Assembly: GCF_001667505.1 (NCBI RefSeq)
Contig: NZ_LZHZ01000018.1
Location: forward strand, 1 to 64,000
DNA from: Mycobacterium sp. ACS1612
Lineage (GTDB): Bacteria > Actinomycetota > Actinomycetes > Mycobacteriales > Mycobacteriaceae
Length of the DNA stretch: 64,000 bases
Direction of reading: 5' to 3'
In this document: positions 1 through 8,693 of the stretch, in pieces
Layout: every line of letters begins with the position of its first letter
Numbering within the stretch: position 1 is the stretch's first letter
The notes under the pieces: generated by a model
The model's input: the letters and a program-made list of their open reading frames with translations, nothing else
What the model was told of the DNA's origin: nothing
Databases searched by the model: none
Position numbers and translations under genes: made by a program

Positions 1-536
1 TTGGCCAGTTTCTTGACGATCTCGGCGTCGGTTTTGAGCGCCTCACCCACCAGCGAGGCTTCCACCTCGTCACGATCAGCCACCGAGACGTGGCACGGCA
101 GCGCGTTGATGGCGTTGGCGATGGCCGTGACGTGGTCTTCGCCGATTTGCCCGCCCGCCAGCGCGGCGGCCACATAGGGCAATACCGGCGGCAGCGGTGG
201 GCCGCACAGTTGGCGGCGCTCGGTGAGTTTGGCCGCGGTTTTCATCCGGGCTTTGACCTGACCGGGGGTGATCCGCAACCGCGCGGCCAGACTGTTGACC
301 ATCCTCGGCGCCATCCTCGGTTCATCGGGCGGGTCAGCGATCTGACCGAAGAACCGATACATCAATCCCCGATTGGTCCGCTGCTGAGTTTCCAACCGTT
401 CGCTGAACCCGGCCCTGAAATCATTGCCGACTTCAGCCGAGCACAACTCCCGCATCTGGGCATAGGCAGCATCAACCTGATCAGCCAACGCGTCAAACCG
501 CTGCCGCGCCGCCTCCCCGCTGATGAATTCGCCCAT
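1..536 (-). CDS. DUF222 / 13E12-repeat family protein (HNH endonuclease type), partial
   Basis: This is the N-terminal ~178 residues of a gene that runs off the left edge; the ATG at 536 gives the start MGEFISGEAARQRF. The helix-rich body, with a stretch reading LPCHVSVADRDEVEASLVG and preceding RLRITPGQVKARMKTA, is typical of the actinobacterial DUF222/13E12 family. Members usually carry a C-terminal HNH nuclease domain, which would lie beyond position 1 and cannot be seen here. These genes are multicopy in mycobacterial genomes and are often linked to mobile or repeat-associated loci. The biological role of the family is not established. The frame has no stop over the whole visible stretch, so the gene appears intact so far. 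Confidence 0.8.
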   Translation of the reverse strand, partial: MGEFISGEAARQRFDALADQVDAAYAQMRELCSAEVGNDFRAGFSERLETQQRTNRGLMYRFFGQIADPPDEPRMAPRMVNSLAARLRITPGQVKARMKTAAKLTERRQLCGPPLPPVLPYVAAALAGGQIGEDHVTAIANAINALPCHVSVADRDEVEASLVGEALKTDAEIVKKLA

Positions 537-641
537 GACCCAACGCTATCCACCCCCGCCGACCAACCACAGTGCTCAACCCACCACCTGTGGACGAACG
601 CGCACCTGGGGACAACCATCCAAAAATGTCACACCCCAGTG

Positions 642-2027
642 CTAGGCCGCGCAGGGGATGCTCGCCGCCAGCGAGGTGCCGACACCAACCGGGCTGTTCA
701 CCCAGAGGTGTCCGCCGACCGCTTCGACCCGGTCGACCAACCCGATCAAACCCGACCCGTTCGACGGGTCGGCGCCGCCCGTGCCGTCATCCTCGATGAC
801 CAGGTCAAGGTTGCCGTCGGACGCCTTCACCGTCACCTTCACCTCGTCGGCGTGCGCATGCCGAACAGTGTTCGTAAGCGCCTCAGCCACGACGTAATAT
901 GCCGCGACTTCGACCCGGTCCGGCAACCGGCACGGCACGTCCAGGTCGAGCTCCACCGGCACCGTCGACCGGCACGCCAGCGACCGAAGTGCCGGCGCCA
1001 GACCGCCTTTGGACAAGATGGCCGGATGGATGCCGCGCGAGATCGCGCGCAACTCCTCGGACACATCGCTGAGCCCCTGTACGATCTCGTTCAACTCGGT
1101 GCGCAGTTCACACTGATCCATCGGCAGCGACTGCTCCGTCACCCGAGCCCTCAACGCCAACGACACCAGCCGCTGCTGGGCCCCGTCGTGCAGGTCGCGC
1201 TCCAACCGCTTGCGCGCATCGTCGGCCGCCGCCACGATCCTCATCCGCGACGCGGTCAGGTCCGCCTTCGCCTGCGCATTCGCGATCGCCATCGCGACAT
1301 ACTTCGCGAAGTCCGCCAGCCGCGCTTCCGTCTCAGCCGGAAACGGTTGCGCACGAGACGAACTCACCACCGCCACGCCCCACTCCTGGCCGTCGACGAT
1401 GATCGGCGCGGTTCTGCCGCCGACCAGTACCGTCGAAGCCACGTCACCATCCGACTCGTCGTGCGCCGCCACCAGCACCGCACTTCCGTCGAGTTCGTAA
1501 CGGAACAACGCTGCCTGCTGCACGCGCAGCGCATACGCCAATTCCTTTGTCACCGTCGCGAACACCTCGCCCGGGGGGAGGCCTTCCGCCACGGCGGTGG
1601 CGACGCGGCGGAGTGCCGTCTGCCGCTCGGCTGTCCGCTCGGCCTCCGCGGCCCTGGCCCGCGCAACACCGGCCAACGAGTTCGCGATCAGCGTGATCAC
1701 CAGAAAGACACCGATCACCACCCAGTTACGCAGATCCGTTGCGTCGAAAGTGTCGTCCGGCCAGTCGCGGAAGTAGCCGAACCCGAACGCGCTCACCACC
1801 GAAGTCACCGCGGCCAATCCGGTTCCCCACCCGATCGCCACCACCAGTGCGCCCAGCAGGTACACCACGCCGAAGGTGTCCATCGGCGCCAGACTCCGGA
1901 GTACGACGACAAGAACCGTCTCGCCCGCCGTCGCCGCAGCGGCAACCACCAAGCCCACCCACATCGGCGGCGCGGTCGGGCGCACCAGCAATGAGAGCAG
2001 GTGGCCGCCGGGCCCGCGCGTGGACAT
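642..2027 (-). CDS. Orphan sensor histidine kinase (DUF4118-GAF-HisKA_3-HATPase)
   Basis: This 461-residue membrane sensor kinase has four predicted membrane helices at about residues 20-120 (DUF4118/KdpD-like sensor region), a short helix, a GAF-like domain at about 135-255, a HisKA_3 dimerisation segment with the phospho-acceptor His280 in RKRLERDLHDGAQQRL, and a C-terminal NarL-family HATPase domain ending near DGTGGADPSNGSGLIG. I chose the ATG at 2027; the frame is open upstream to 2162 but that extension has no membrane or domain character. NarL-type kinases normally sit next to a LuxR-type response regulator, but none is adjacent, so it is an orphan by position. Its stimulus cannot be read from the sequence. 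Confidence 0.9.
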   Translation of the reverse strand: MSTRGPGGHLLSLLVRPTAPPMWVGLVVAAAATAGETVLVVVLRSLAPMDTFGVVYLLGALVVAIGWGTGLAAVTSVVSAFGFGYFRDWPDDTFDATDLRNWVVIGVFLVITLIANSLAGVARARAAEAERTAERQTALRRVATAVAEGLPPGEVFATVTKELAYALRVQQAALFRYELDGSAVLVAAHDESDGDVASTVLVGGRTAPIIVDGQEWGVAVVSSSRAQPFPAETEARLADFAKYVAMAIANAQAKADLTASRMRIVAAADDARKRLERDLHDGAQQRLVSLALRARVTEQSLPMDQCELRTELNEIVQGLSDVSEELRAISRGIHPAILSKGGLAPALRSLACRSTVPVELDLDVPCRLPDRVEVAAYYVVAEALTNTVRHAHADEVKVTVKASDGNLDLVIEDDGTGGADPSNGSGLIGLVDRVEAVGGHLWVNSPVGVGTSLAASIPCAA

Positions 2028-2414
2028 GCCCTCTGCATAGCTCCGTGCACTGCCAACTGCCTGTGAATAGGCTGTGGGACAACTGAATTGGATGTCAAGT
2101 GGCGCTAGCGGTAAACACGAATGGCCGCCAGCGCGGACGACACGCCCATCACGATCCGCCATCGTCTAATGGCATGGACACCAGCACCGGCGCACGTCTG
2201 GTCGGCCATGTCGTCGCCACCGCGATCCTCGTCGCGGCCGCGGTGGCAGTCACCTGGCAGGTCCTTTTCACCGGCCCCGCTATGGGGGCTAGCAGGTATG
2301 CCCAATGCCGGATACCCGGTAGCGGCGTTAGGGGGGCAGCCGTGCAGACAATGCCCCGGTTTCACACGAGAGTTGTGAGCAAACAACGAATTACGTTGCC
2401 GTCAGGAGTGCCGA
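2028..2414. other. 387-bp intergenic region between divergent kinase and sigma factor genes
   Basis: This gap separates the divergent histidine kinase and SigH-like genes and must hold both promoters. A weak plus-strand open frame from an ATG at 2174 to 2425 would encode 83 residues with one hydrophobic segment (HVVATAILVAAAVAVTWQ), but it overlaps the sigma factor start by 11 bases, lacks a good ribosome-binding site and loses coding character after the hydrophobic stretch. I do not call it a gene. I found no convincing GGAA-N18-20-GTT autoregulatory promoter of the SigH type in front of the sigma gene. Confidence 0.5.
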
Positions 2415-3026
2415 ATGCACAGTAGCACCGCAACACCCGAGTCCGGGGCCATTCGCGATGAGGCGCTGGCCGCGAGATTCGAACGTGACGCTGTCCCCTT
2501 GCTGGACTCCTTCTATCCGCAGGCCATGAAGATGACCCGCAACCGCACCGAAGCAGAGGATCTGCTTCAGGAGACCGCAGCCAAGGCTTTCGCCGGCTTC
2601 CACGGATTCCGCGACGGCACCAACCTCGGCGGCTGGCTGTACCGCATCCTGCTCAACACCCACATCAGCGGCTACCGCAAACAGCAGCGCAGGCCGACCC
2701 AGTGGCTGACCGACGAGATCACCGACGGCCAACTGCTGGCCGAAGCCAGGCACACCTCGACGGGTCTACGCTCCGCCGAAGACCAGGTGCTGGATTTGAT
2801 GGGCGACACCGATGTGCGGGAAGCGATGCGTCAGCTGCCCGAAAAGCTGCGCACGGCGGTGTATTACGCCGACATCGAGGGCAGGCGATTCAAAGAGATC
2901 GCCGAATTGACTGGCGCCCCGATCGGCACCGTGATGTCACGACTGCACCGCGGCAGGCACCGGCTACGCACGCAGTTGGCCCACGTCGCAAGGGACCGCG
3001 GCTACGGCCTCACAGACGTCGCGTGA
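2415..3026 (+). CDS. ECF RNA polymerase sigma factor, SigH/SigR-type paralogue
   Basis: This 203-residue sigma factor has region 2 at about 20-90 ([20 protein letters not shown], then [18 protein letters not shown]) and region 4 at about 130-195 ([20 protein letters not shown], then [14 protein letters not shown]). The motif set is that of the actinobacterial SigH/SigR group, which responds to thiol-oxidative and heat stress. AGGAG at 2404-2408 fixes the start. SigH-type genes are usually followed by a zinc anti-sigma factor of the RshA/RsrA type (HxxxCxxC); here the next gene is on the opposite strand and lacks that motif. It may be freely active, controlled by a distant anti-sigma factor, or one of several SigH paralogues found in fast growers. 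Confidence 0.9.
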   Translation: MHSSTATPESGAIRDEALAARFERDAVPLLDSFYPQAMKMTRNRTEAEDLLQETAAKAFAGFHGFRDGTNLGGWLYRILLNTHISGYRKQQRRPTQWLTDEITDGQLLAEARHTSTGLRSAEDQVLDLMGDTDVREAMRQLPEKLRTAVYYADIEGRRFKEIAELTGAPIGTVMSRLHRGRHRLRTQLAHVARDRGYGLTDVA

Positions 3027-3749
3027 TCAGCGCGGCGGGTCGCCCCGCCACGCGAAACTGTTGACGTACTTGCCCATATCCAAGGCGATTTGGAGATTGG
3101 CGCCCGACGGTTTGCCGCTGCCGAAGTCGGGACCGAACTGACGGAACGGTCCGACCGCGGCAGCGATCAACGCCAAGTCGTTCTTGACCGCAACCATCAC
3201 CAGCACACGCATCTTCAGATAGCTGCTGTTGGCGCCCTGCGGCCAGCAGTCGGCGGCCTCGCCGTAACCCGGTTGGTAACCAACCATCGCGTTGGGAATC
3301 TTGTAGGCAGTGCGTGCGTCCGGAAACGTCCGTCTGATAAGGCTTTTGGCAATTTGCTCCGGCGACCGGTTGGCCGCGGGCTCGCTGAACAGCTGCAGCG
3401 TGCCGCCGTCACCTGCTTGCAGATCAGCCGTCACCCCGTTGGGCTTCGTGCTCACCTTGTACGCCGTGCCCTCGGCGGGGTACGACACCGAGAACGCGCC
3501 ATCGGCTGCAGTGAACCTGGGATTCGTCTCCACGGGCGTGCCCGTCGGGGGGTGTCCGCAGCTCGGCGGGCACATGTATCGGGCAGGGGGCTTGCTTCTC
3601 AGCATCGTCACACCGACAAGCGCCACGGCGACGACGGCGATCGCGCTGAACCAGATCAGCAGCACGCGGAAACGCGAGTGACGCACCGGCGCAGCAGCGT
3701 ACGTACCCGACGGAACTGCGTAGCCGGGGAAGAACTTCGACTCGCTCAT
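3027..3749 (-). CDS. Membrane-anchored exported protein of unknown function
   Basis: This 240-residue protein has a short cytoplasmic N-terminus, one membrane helix at about 28-50 (VLLIWFSAIAVVAVALVGV) and an extracellular domain of about 165 residues. The external part begins with a Cys-containing linker (YMCPPSCGHPP) and continues as a mixed alpha/beta region containing FSVSYPAEGTAYKVS and GGTLQLFSEPA. I do not recognise a named family. It is the last gene of a three-gene operon behind a zinc-ribbon membrane protein and an S53 protease; the start codon shares one base with the preceding stop. A role as an exported partner or substrate-binding component of the protease is possible but rests only on context. 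Confidence 0.75.
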   Translation of the reverse strand: MSESKFFPGYAVPSGTYAAAPVRHSRFRVLLIWFSAIAVVAVALVGVTMLRSKPPARYMCPPSCGHPPTGTPVETNPRFTAADGAFSVSYPAEGTAYKVSTKPNGVTADLQAGDGGTLQLFSEPAANRSPEQIAKSLIRRTFPDARTAYKIPNAMVGYQPGYGEAADCWPQGANSSYLKMRVLVMVAVKNDLALIAAAVGPFRQFGPDFGSGKPSGANLQIALDMGKYVNSFAWRGDPPR

Positions 3750-4948
3750 CAGGCGCCGGACTCCTCATCGCTGCGCACCGGTCGCTGGTAACGCCGTGCC
3801 GACCGCGACGACCGCGACGACGCTCGCGTCGCGACACCGCACGCCGGACAGAACGCCATATCCGGGACGACGTGCCCGCAATGCGGGCACAGCAGCGGCT
3901 CGTCGGACTGAATCTCGTCGTGCGCTTCATGCAGCAACGCAAGATGCAGTCCGAGGCGCAGTAGGAACAGCGCCACCGCGGCCAACACCAGATAGATCAC
4001 CAGCATCAGCACCTGCGGGAAGTGGGAGACATCGATCAAACCCAGACCCACGTACACCGCGAGCACGGCCACTGCGAAGAACACCAGCAGCGCACGCACC
4101 ACGCCGGGACGTTGCTTCTCCTTACTCGGTGGCCGCTTGAACCACAGCGCGGCGCCGATCAATCCACCGGCCGCCGCCGCGGTAAGGGGTACCGCCACTC
4201 CCCTGATGCCCGCCTCGACGAGCAGGCTGTCCATCGGCCGCTTGCTCACCACCCCGGTGCCGAACTGCGGGGCCAACCGCGTCAGGGTCGCGGCCGCAGT
4301 CATGGACAGCGCACCCAGCGCCCCAATCATGAAGCCGTCCAACGCTTCCCGGGTCGGCGGGCCCAGCAGCCGAACGATCACCGCGGGCATCAGCATCAGG
4401 ATCACCCCGCCAAGCGGGACGGCGATGCCGGTGCTCAACATGCGGGTCCCGACTACGCCCGCGCCCATGGCGATTCCGTACGACCGGGCCACCATCATCC
4501 CGGTCAGCATCACCCATCCCACGCCCAGCACCACGCCGATCACCACCGCAAGCACCCATGTGCGGGCAGGCAGGTCGTTGAATCCGTCGGACTCGCGCAT
4601 GTAGAGCACGAACAGGAACGGGAAGCCCAGCGCAGAGACAGCGACCAGCGCGCCGGGCATCCGCAAGACCGCGAACGCGACCAGCGCCACCACCACCAAC
4701 GCGAGGCCGATCCGGAAGATGTTGCGCGACCGCGGCGGAAGGTGCGGAAACAACGAACTCGCCAGCGCCGGCTGCAGCAGGTGTTCGCCCGGCGCCGCGC
4801 CGAAGTCGCGGATGCGCAGCCAGTCTGGGCCTTCGCCAGGACGCGGGGTGAGGTGACAGCCGCACAGCCCGCAGTACTCACCCGCCGGGACGTCGACCTT
4901 ACAGATCCGGCACTCTTCGGTCGGCACCTGCTCGTCGGCAGTGCTCAT
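3749..4948 (-). CDS. Polytopic membrane protein with N- and C-terminal zinc ribbons
   Basis: This 399-residue protein has a four-cysteine zinc ribbon at each end: CRICKVDVPAGEYCGLCG near residues 17-34 and CPHCGHVVPDMAFCPACG near 353-370. Between them are about eight to ten hydrophobic helices (residues ~80-335), including glycine- and alanine-rich segments. The layout resembles actinobacterial membrane proteins with zinc-ribbon ends; the central part is loosely PrsW-like, but I cannot see the diagnostic glutamate motifs, so I do not assign a protease activity. It overlaps the upstream S53 protease gene by four bases (ATGA) and the downstream exported protein by one, so the three are almost certainly co-translated. 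Confidence 0.8.
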   Translation of the reverse strand: MSTADEQVPTEECRICKVDVPAGEYCGLCGCHLTPRPGEGPDWLRIRDFGAAPGEHLLQPALASSLFPHLPPRSRNIFRIGLALVVVALVAFAVLRMPGALVAVSALGFPFLFVLYMRESDGFNDLPARTWVLAVVIGVVLGVGWVMLTGMMVARSYGIAMGAGVVGTRMLSTGIAVPLGGVILMLMPAVIVRLLGPPTREALDGFMIGALGALSMTAAATLTRLAPQFGTGVVSKRPMDSLLVEAGIRGVAVPLTAAAAGGLIGAALWFKRPPSKEKQRPGVVRALLVFFAVAVLAVYVGLGLIDVSHFPQVLMLVIYLVLAAVALFLLRLGLHLALLHEAHDEIQSDEPLLCPHCGHVVPDMAFCPACGVATRASSRSSRSARRYQRPVRSDEESGA

Positions 4949-6531
4949 TGGCTCACCCTCTGCACGACGAGCAGGTTGCGCACCAGGTTGTCGATGTCCG
5001 GCGTGCCGAGTCCGGTGACCAGGTCGAAGCCGGGGGCCGCGGTGTCGACGGCATTACCACCGAGCGTGACGTCACGGAAGCCGGGCAGCGGCGCACCGGC
5101 CGCCGTTCGATACAGCAGCGGGTTGAGGTCGCCGAGTTCGCGGCCGCCGTTGGCGAGCAAATACTGATTCATCACCGCGGCCAGACCCGCCCAGATCGGC
5201 GCCGACTGCGACGTGCCGCCACCGACGAGTTCCTGTTGGTTGAACACGATCCGCACGCCGGTGAACGGGTCGGCGACGGCGGCGACGTCCGGCGTCACTC
5301 TGCGGTCCGGGTCCTTGTCGGGCACCACGCCTTTCTGCCATTCCGGCCGGTCGAACAACGACGACACCCCGCCGCCGGTGCCTTGCGACAGCGGTACGTC
5401 GAACCAGGCCTGCTCGGCTTGCCACACGCCGTTCGCGTCCGTCGACAACGTGGTGCCGCCGACGTCGACCATCTCCGGAAGCGACGCCACGGAATCCAGA
5501 CCCACATCGCTGGCTCCCGGTGGCGACGACCAGTCGTCACCGCCCTTGCACTCCAGACCCGCGAGGTCGCCGCTGGCGTTGAACGCCGTCGTGCCATGCG
5601 AATGCGCGGTCCGCAACGCCGACCGTGCGGGCGCCATGTCGGCGGCGGTGATCAGCTTGTCGCAACCCCAGCCGATGGAGAAGCTCCAAATCGCCCCGGG
5701 GAACTGCCGATCCGCATCCTCGAGCATCCGGCCGATCTTCTCGTAGCCGGCGTCGCCCTCCACAGTGGCTCGGGCGTTCCACACAACCTTTCGCGCGTCG
5801 GGCGCGACGGCGTGGGCGACCTCGAGATCCATGGTGGTCTCGCCGCGCGCTTCCTCCGGCTTGCCGCCGACCACGACCGGGGTGAACTTCGGCAGGTTGT
5901 ATGTGGTGGCGAACGTGTCGAGGTCGGACTGCTCGAACCCGTCGAACGCGAAGAAGACGATCGTGGTGCCCTTACCGGTGTAGCCCTGTGCGGCCAACTT
6001 GTCGGCGTTGTAAGTGGTCAGCAACCGCGCGGGCGTCAACCCCTTGTCGGGCACATCGAGCGGCAGGATCGACGGCCGCGACGTGTGGTGCGGGGTGTAG
6101 CCCAGGATCCGCCCGAACTCGGTGACCTCGCCGCGAAGCGCTTCGGGAATCGACGGCTGCTGCGGCGACGCATAGAACACCTGGCCGCGTTGCCCGCGGT
6201 AGTCGTGCACCTCGACGTCGAACGCCTTCGCCACCCGCTCGGCGGCGCCCTCCACCACGGCCCACTCGTCACCCGGCCGCCACCGCACGTCGAGACCGTT
6301 GTCACCCGCCCAGCCGTACAGCGCATCCGGTCGACTGGTGTCGCTCAGTGCGGCGGTCAACTGGGTGTCCGCACGGTGAGACGGCCCCAGGTCGGTGGAG
6401 CTGGCCAACAGGTAGGCGTACGGCCCGCTGATCAATCCCGAAGTGCCGGACACCGTGGGGCGAAGATCGGAGACGAGCACGAACACCCCAACAGCGACAA
6501 GCGCCAGCGACGTGAAATGCCGGGCAACCAC
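4945..6531 (-). CDS. S53 family serine-carboxyl peptidase (sedolisin/kumamolisin-like)
   Basis: This 528-residue exported peptidase has a signal or anchor helix (LALVAVGVFVLV), an activation pro-domain at about 40-155 and an S53 catalytic domain from about 165. The expected catalytic residues are visible: Glu231 and Asp235 in ETTMDLE, the oxyanion Asp322 in NASGDLAG, and Ser441 in GGGTSQSAP. A C-terminal calcium-site-like segment reads FRDVTLGG. Enzymes of this family are made as zymogens, autoprocess at acidic pH and cleave proteins outside the cell. The predicted N-terminal helix suggests membrane tethering. It is the first gene of an operon with a double-zinc-ribbon membrane protein and an exported protein. 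Confidence 0.92.
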   Translation of the reverse strand: MVARHFTSLALVAVGVFVLVSDLRPTVSGTSGLISGPYAYLLASSTDLGPSHRADTQLTAALSDTSRPDALYGWAGDNGLDVRWRPGDEWAVVEGAAERVAKAFDVEVHDYRGQRGQVFYASPQQPSIPEALRGEVTEFGRILGYTPHHTSRPSILPLDVPDKGLTPARLLTTYNADKLAAQGYTGKGTTIVFFAFDGFEQSDLDTFATTYNLPKFTPVVVGGKPEEARGETTMDLEVAHAVAPDARKVVWNARATVEGDAGYEKIGRMLEDADRQFPGAIWSFSIGWGCDKLITAADMAPARSALRTAHSHGTTAFNASGDLAGLECKGGDDWSSPPGASDVGLDSVASLPEMVDVGGTTLSTDANGVWQAEQAWFDVPLSQGTGGGVSSLFDRPEWQKGVVPDKDPDRRVTPDVAAVADPFTGVRIVFNQQELVGGGTSQSAPIWAGLAAVMNQYLLANGGRELGDLNPLLYRTAAGAPLPGFRDVTLGGNAVDTAAPGFDLVTGLGTPDIDNLVRNLLVVQRVSQ

Positions 6532-6568
6532 AGAAGCCAGCGTACGTCCGCGCTGGCCAGCGGGTGTT

Positions 6569-6841
6569 CTAGTTATCGCCGGGAATGGCGGTCGGCGCCG
6601 GCGGCGCCTTCACCGGCGGTGTGAACAGGTTGCCGCCGGTCGGGTTGATCGACTTCTCCGTCGGCGCCGGCGGCGGCGGGGCCGGCGTCTCGGCCGGCGT
6701 GGTCGTCGTCGTGGTCGTGGTGGTGGTCGTCGTTTCCGGCGCCTTTTCCTCTTCCTTCGCGCACGAGGCGGTCAAGCCGACCATCGTGACAATCGCGGCG
6801 CCACCGGCGACCGCCGCGATACGGCGACCCATCCGACCCAT
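6569..6841 (-). CDS. Small Thr/Pro-rich lipoprotein, copy 1
   Basis: This 90-residue protein has a lipoprotein signal peptide with a lipobox-like end (GLTASC, lipidated Cys27), a charged stretch (AKEEEKAPE), a run of twelve threonines, a proline/alanine linker and a conserved C-terminal tail beginning PTEKSINPTGGNLF. The same architecture and nearly the same tail occur in the gene at 22779-23060, so the tail is likely the functional part while the Thr/Pro stretch acts as a flexible spacer from the membrane. No known domain is recognisable. It is transcribed away from the lactate permease gene. Confidence 0.8.
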   Translation of the reverse strand: MGRMGRRIAAVAGGAAIVTMVGLTASCAKEEEKAPETTTTTTTTTTTTPAETPAPPPPAPTEKSINPTGGNLFTPPVKAPPAPTAIPGDN

Positions 6842-6956
6842 GATTTCGTCCTTCCCGACGTTTGCCAGCGGTTTTGAAGATCAAACTGGCTGACGAAACT
6901 CTACCTAGATGTGGCAGCAGGCGCACAGCGATTGCGCAGCGGGTGCCAAGGTCAAG

Positions 6957-6982
6957 GGTTGAATGTTGTCGCTCAAGGGTAT
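6957..6982 (+). promoter_or_regulatory. Candidate SigF-type promoter upstream of lactate permease
   Basis: GGTTG at 6957-6961 and GGGTAT at 6977-6982, separated by 15 bases, match the mycobacterial SigF consensus (GGTTT-N15-17-GGGTA) at all but one position. It lies 37 bases before the ATG at 7020, the right place for the permease gene. It also argues against the upstream in-frame start at 6963, which would lie inside the promoter. Confidence 0.5.
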
Positions 6983-7019
6983 TACCGTTTGTCGTTTCGT
7001 GTCGCCGTGCCCCTACGAA

Positions 7020-8666
7020 ATGGTGGTCGCCGTGTACCAACAGATTCTTGATCCGGTTGCGCATTCTCTGGCGTGGAGCTCTTTGATCGCGGCGCTGCCG
7101 CTGCTGCTGTTGTTCGTCATGTTGGGTGCACTCAGGGTGACCGCCTGGGTGGCCTCGCTGGTGTCCCTGGCGCTGGCGATCGCGCTTGCGATTTTCGTCT
7201 ACGGCATGCCGTTGGGCCAGACACTGCTGGCAGGCACGGAAGGCGCGGCGTTCGGGTTCTTCCCCATCCTGTGGATCGTGATCAACGCGATCTGGGTTTA
7301 CCAAATGACCGTCGAGACAGGGCATTTCGATGTCCTGCGGCGGTCCTTCGCACAGGTCAGCGACGACCAGCGGGTGCAGGCCGTCATCATCGCGTTCTCC
7401 TTCGGAGCATTGCTGGAGGCGCTCGCGGGGTTCGGTACTCCGGTTGCCGTGACGTCGGTGATGTTGATGGCGCTGGGGTTCCGGCCGCTCAAGGCCGCGG
7501 CGCTTTCGCTGACCGCCAACACCGCGCCCGTCGCGTTCGGCGCGATGGCCACCCCGATCCTCACGCTCGGCAAGGTGACGAATCTGCCCAGCGACACCTT
7601 GGGGGCGATGGTGGGCAGGCAGACGCCGATCCTCGCGCTGTTCGTGCCGCTGGTGCTGGTTGCGATCGTCGACGGTTTGCGCGGGCTGCGAGAGACCTGG
7701 CCGGTGGCCCTGGTCTGCGGCGTCGTGTTCGGGATCGCCCAGTACGCCACCTCGAACTTCCTCTCGGTACCACTGGCCGACGTGGTCGCCTCCCTGCTGT
7801 CGGCGGCCGCGGTGGTCGGCATGGTCCGGATCTGGCGCCCGCGCACTGAGCATGCGACCGCGGTGATCGCGGGCGGCGCGGCCGACGGACCGACGTCCGA
7901 ATTCGCGCACCGCGTCGAGAATCCGGACGATCGCGGCGAGGTGATGAAGGCCTACGCGCCCTACGTCATCGTCATCATCGTGTTCGTGATCTGTCAGATC
8001 ACCGCGGTGAAGAAGTTGCTCGACAAGGCGACTGTGAAGTTCGACTGGCCCGGTATCCATGTCGTCAGTACGACGGGAAAGCCTGTGTCGCTCAACCAGT
8101 TCACGCTGAACCTGCTGACCACTCCCGGCACCCAGATGCTGATCGCAGGACTGATCACGATGGTCGTGCTCAAGCTGTCGGTGTCCCGCGCGGTCAAGGC
8201 GTACGGCAGCACTTTGTTCCAGTTGCGCTTCGCGATCGTCACCGTCATGTTGGTGTTAGCTCTGGCGTTCGTGATGAACCTGTCGGGTCAGACCATCACC
8301 CTCGGCACGTGGATGGCGGGTGCGGGCGGCGCCTTCGCGTTGCTGTCACCCATACTCGGCTGGCTCGGCACCGCCGTGACCGGTTCGGACACGTCGGCGA
8401 ACTCGCTGTTCGGGGCCTTGCAGGTGACAGCGGCCAATCAGGCCGGGCTGTCCGACGTTCTGATGGCAGCGTCGAACAGTTCGGGCGGCGTCCTTGGCAA
8501 GATGATCTCGCCACAGAACCTGGCCATCGCCGCGGCCGCGGTGGGCATGAACGGCAAGGAAGGCGACATCTTCCGTCGCGTCGTGGTGTGGAGCCTGGTC
8601 TTCCTGGCGGCGATGTGCGTGCTCTCAGCACTGCAGGCGTCGGTTCTGGCCTGGATGGTGCCCTGA
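7020..8666 (+). CDS. lctP: L-lactate permease family transporter
   Basis: This 548-residue polytopic protein has twelve or more hydrophobic helices and the LctP-family signature regions EALAGFGTPVAVTSVMLMAL, ANTAPVAFGAMATPI and TGSDTSANSLFG. LctP proteins import L-lactate, D-lactate or glycolate with protons. I placed the start at the ATG at 7020; the GTG at 7032 (giving an N-terminus starting YQQILDP, as in other members) is equally plausible because neither has a clear Shine-Dalgarno sequence. A central hydrophilic loop lies at about 265-300. No lactate dehydrogenase gene is adjacent. The promoter match just upstream suggests stress or stationary-phase control. Confidence 0.9.
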   Translation: MVVAVYQQILDPVAHSLAWSSLIAALPLLLLFVMLGALRVTAWVASLVSLALAIALAIFVYGMPLGQTLLAGTEGAAFGFFPILWIVINAIWVYQMTVETGHFDVLRRSFAQVSDDQRVQAVIIAFSFGALLEALAGFGTPVAVTSVMLMALGFRPLKAAALSLTANTAPVAFGAMATPILTLGKVTNLPSDTLGAMVGRQTPILALFVPLVLVAIVDGLRGLRETWPVALVCGVVFGIAQYATSNFLSVPLADVVASLLSAAAVVGMVRIWRPRTEHATAVIAGGAADGPTSEFAHRVENPDDRGEVMKAYAPYVIVIIVFVICQITAVKKLLDKATVKFDWPGIHVVSTTGKPVSLNQFTLNLLTTPGTQMLIAGLITMVVLKLSVSRAVKAYGSTLFQLRFAIVTVMLVLALAFVMNLSGQTITLGTWMAGAGGAFALLSPILGWLGTAVTGSDTSANSLFGALQVTAANQAGLSDVLMAASNSSGGVLGKMISPQNLAIAAAAVGMNGKEGDIFRRVVVWSLVFLAAMCVLSALQASVLAWMVP

Positions 8667-8693
8667 GTCAAACCGGCTGTGCGCCAGGCAGTT

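Noticed and set aside
90..1994. Long plus-strand open frame of 634 codons opposite the histidine kinase
   Set aside because: It is antisense to a clear kinase with catalytic motifs, is Arg/His/Pro-rich without hydrophobic core and arises from high GC codon bias.
2174..2425. 83-residue open frame with one hydrophobic stretch
   Set aside because: It overlaps the sigma factor start, has no ribosome site and loses coding character in its second half.
3027..3749. Anti-sigma factor partner for the SigH-like gene
   Set aside because: It is on the opposite strand, belongs to the protease operon by overlap, and lacks the HxxxCxxC zinc motif.
6690..6745. Trinucleotide microsatellite (GTC/GTG) as a phase-variation tract
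   Set aside because: It encodes a poly-Thr spacer with mixed codons, so slippage is unlikely to switch the gene off.
6573..8060. Long minus-strand open frame of 495 codons
   Set aside because: It runs antisense to the lactate permease and is composed mostly of His, Arg, Asp and Gln, the usual mark of an antisense shadow.
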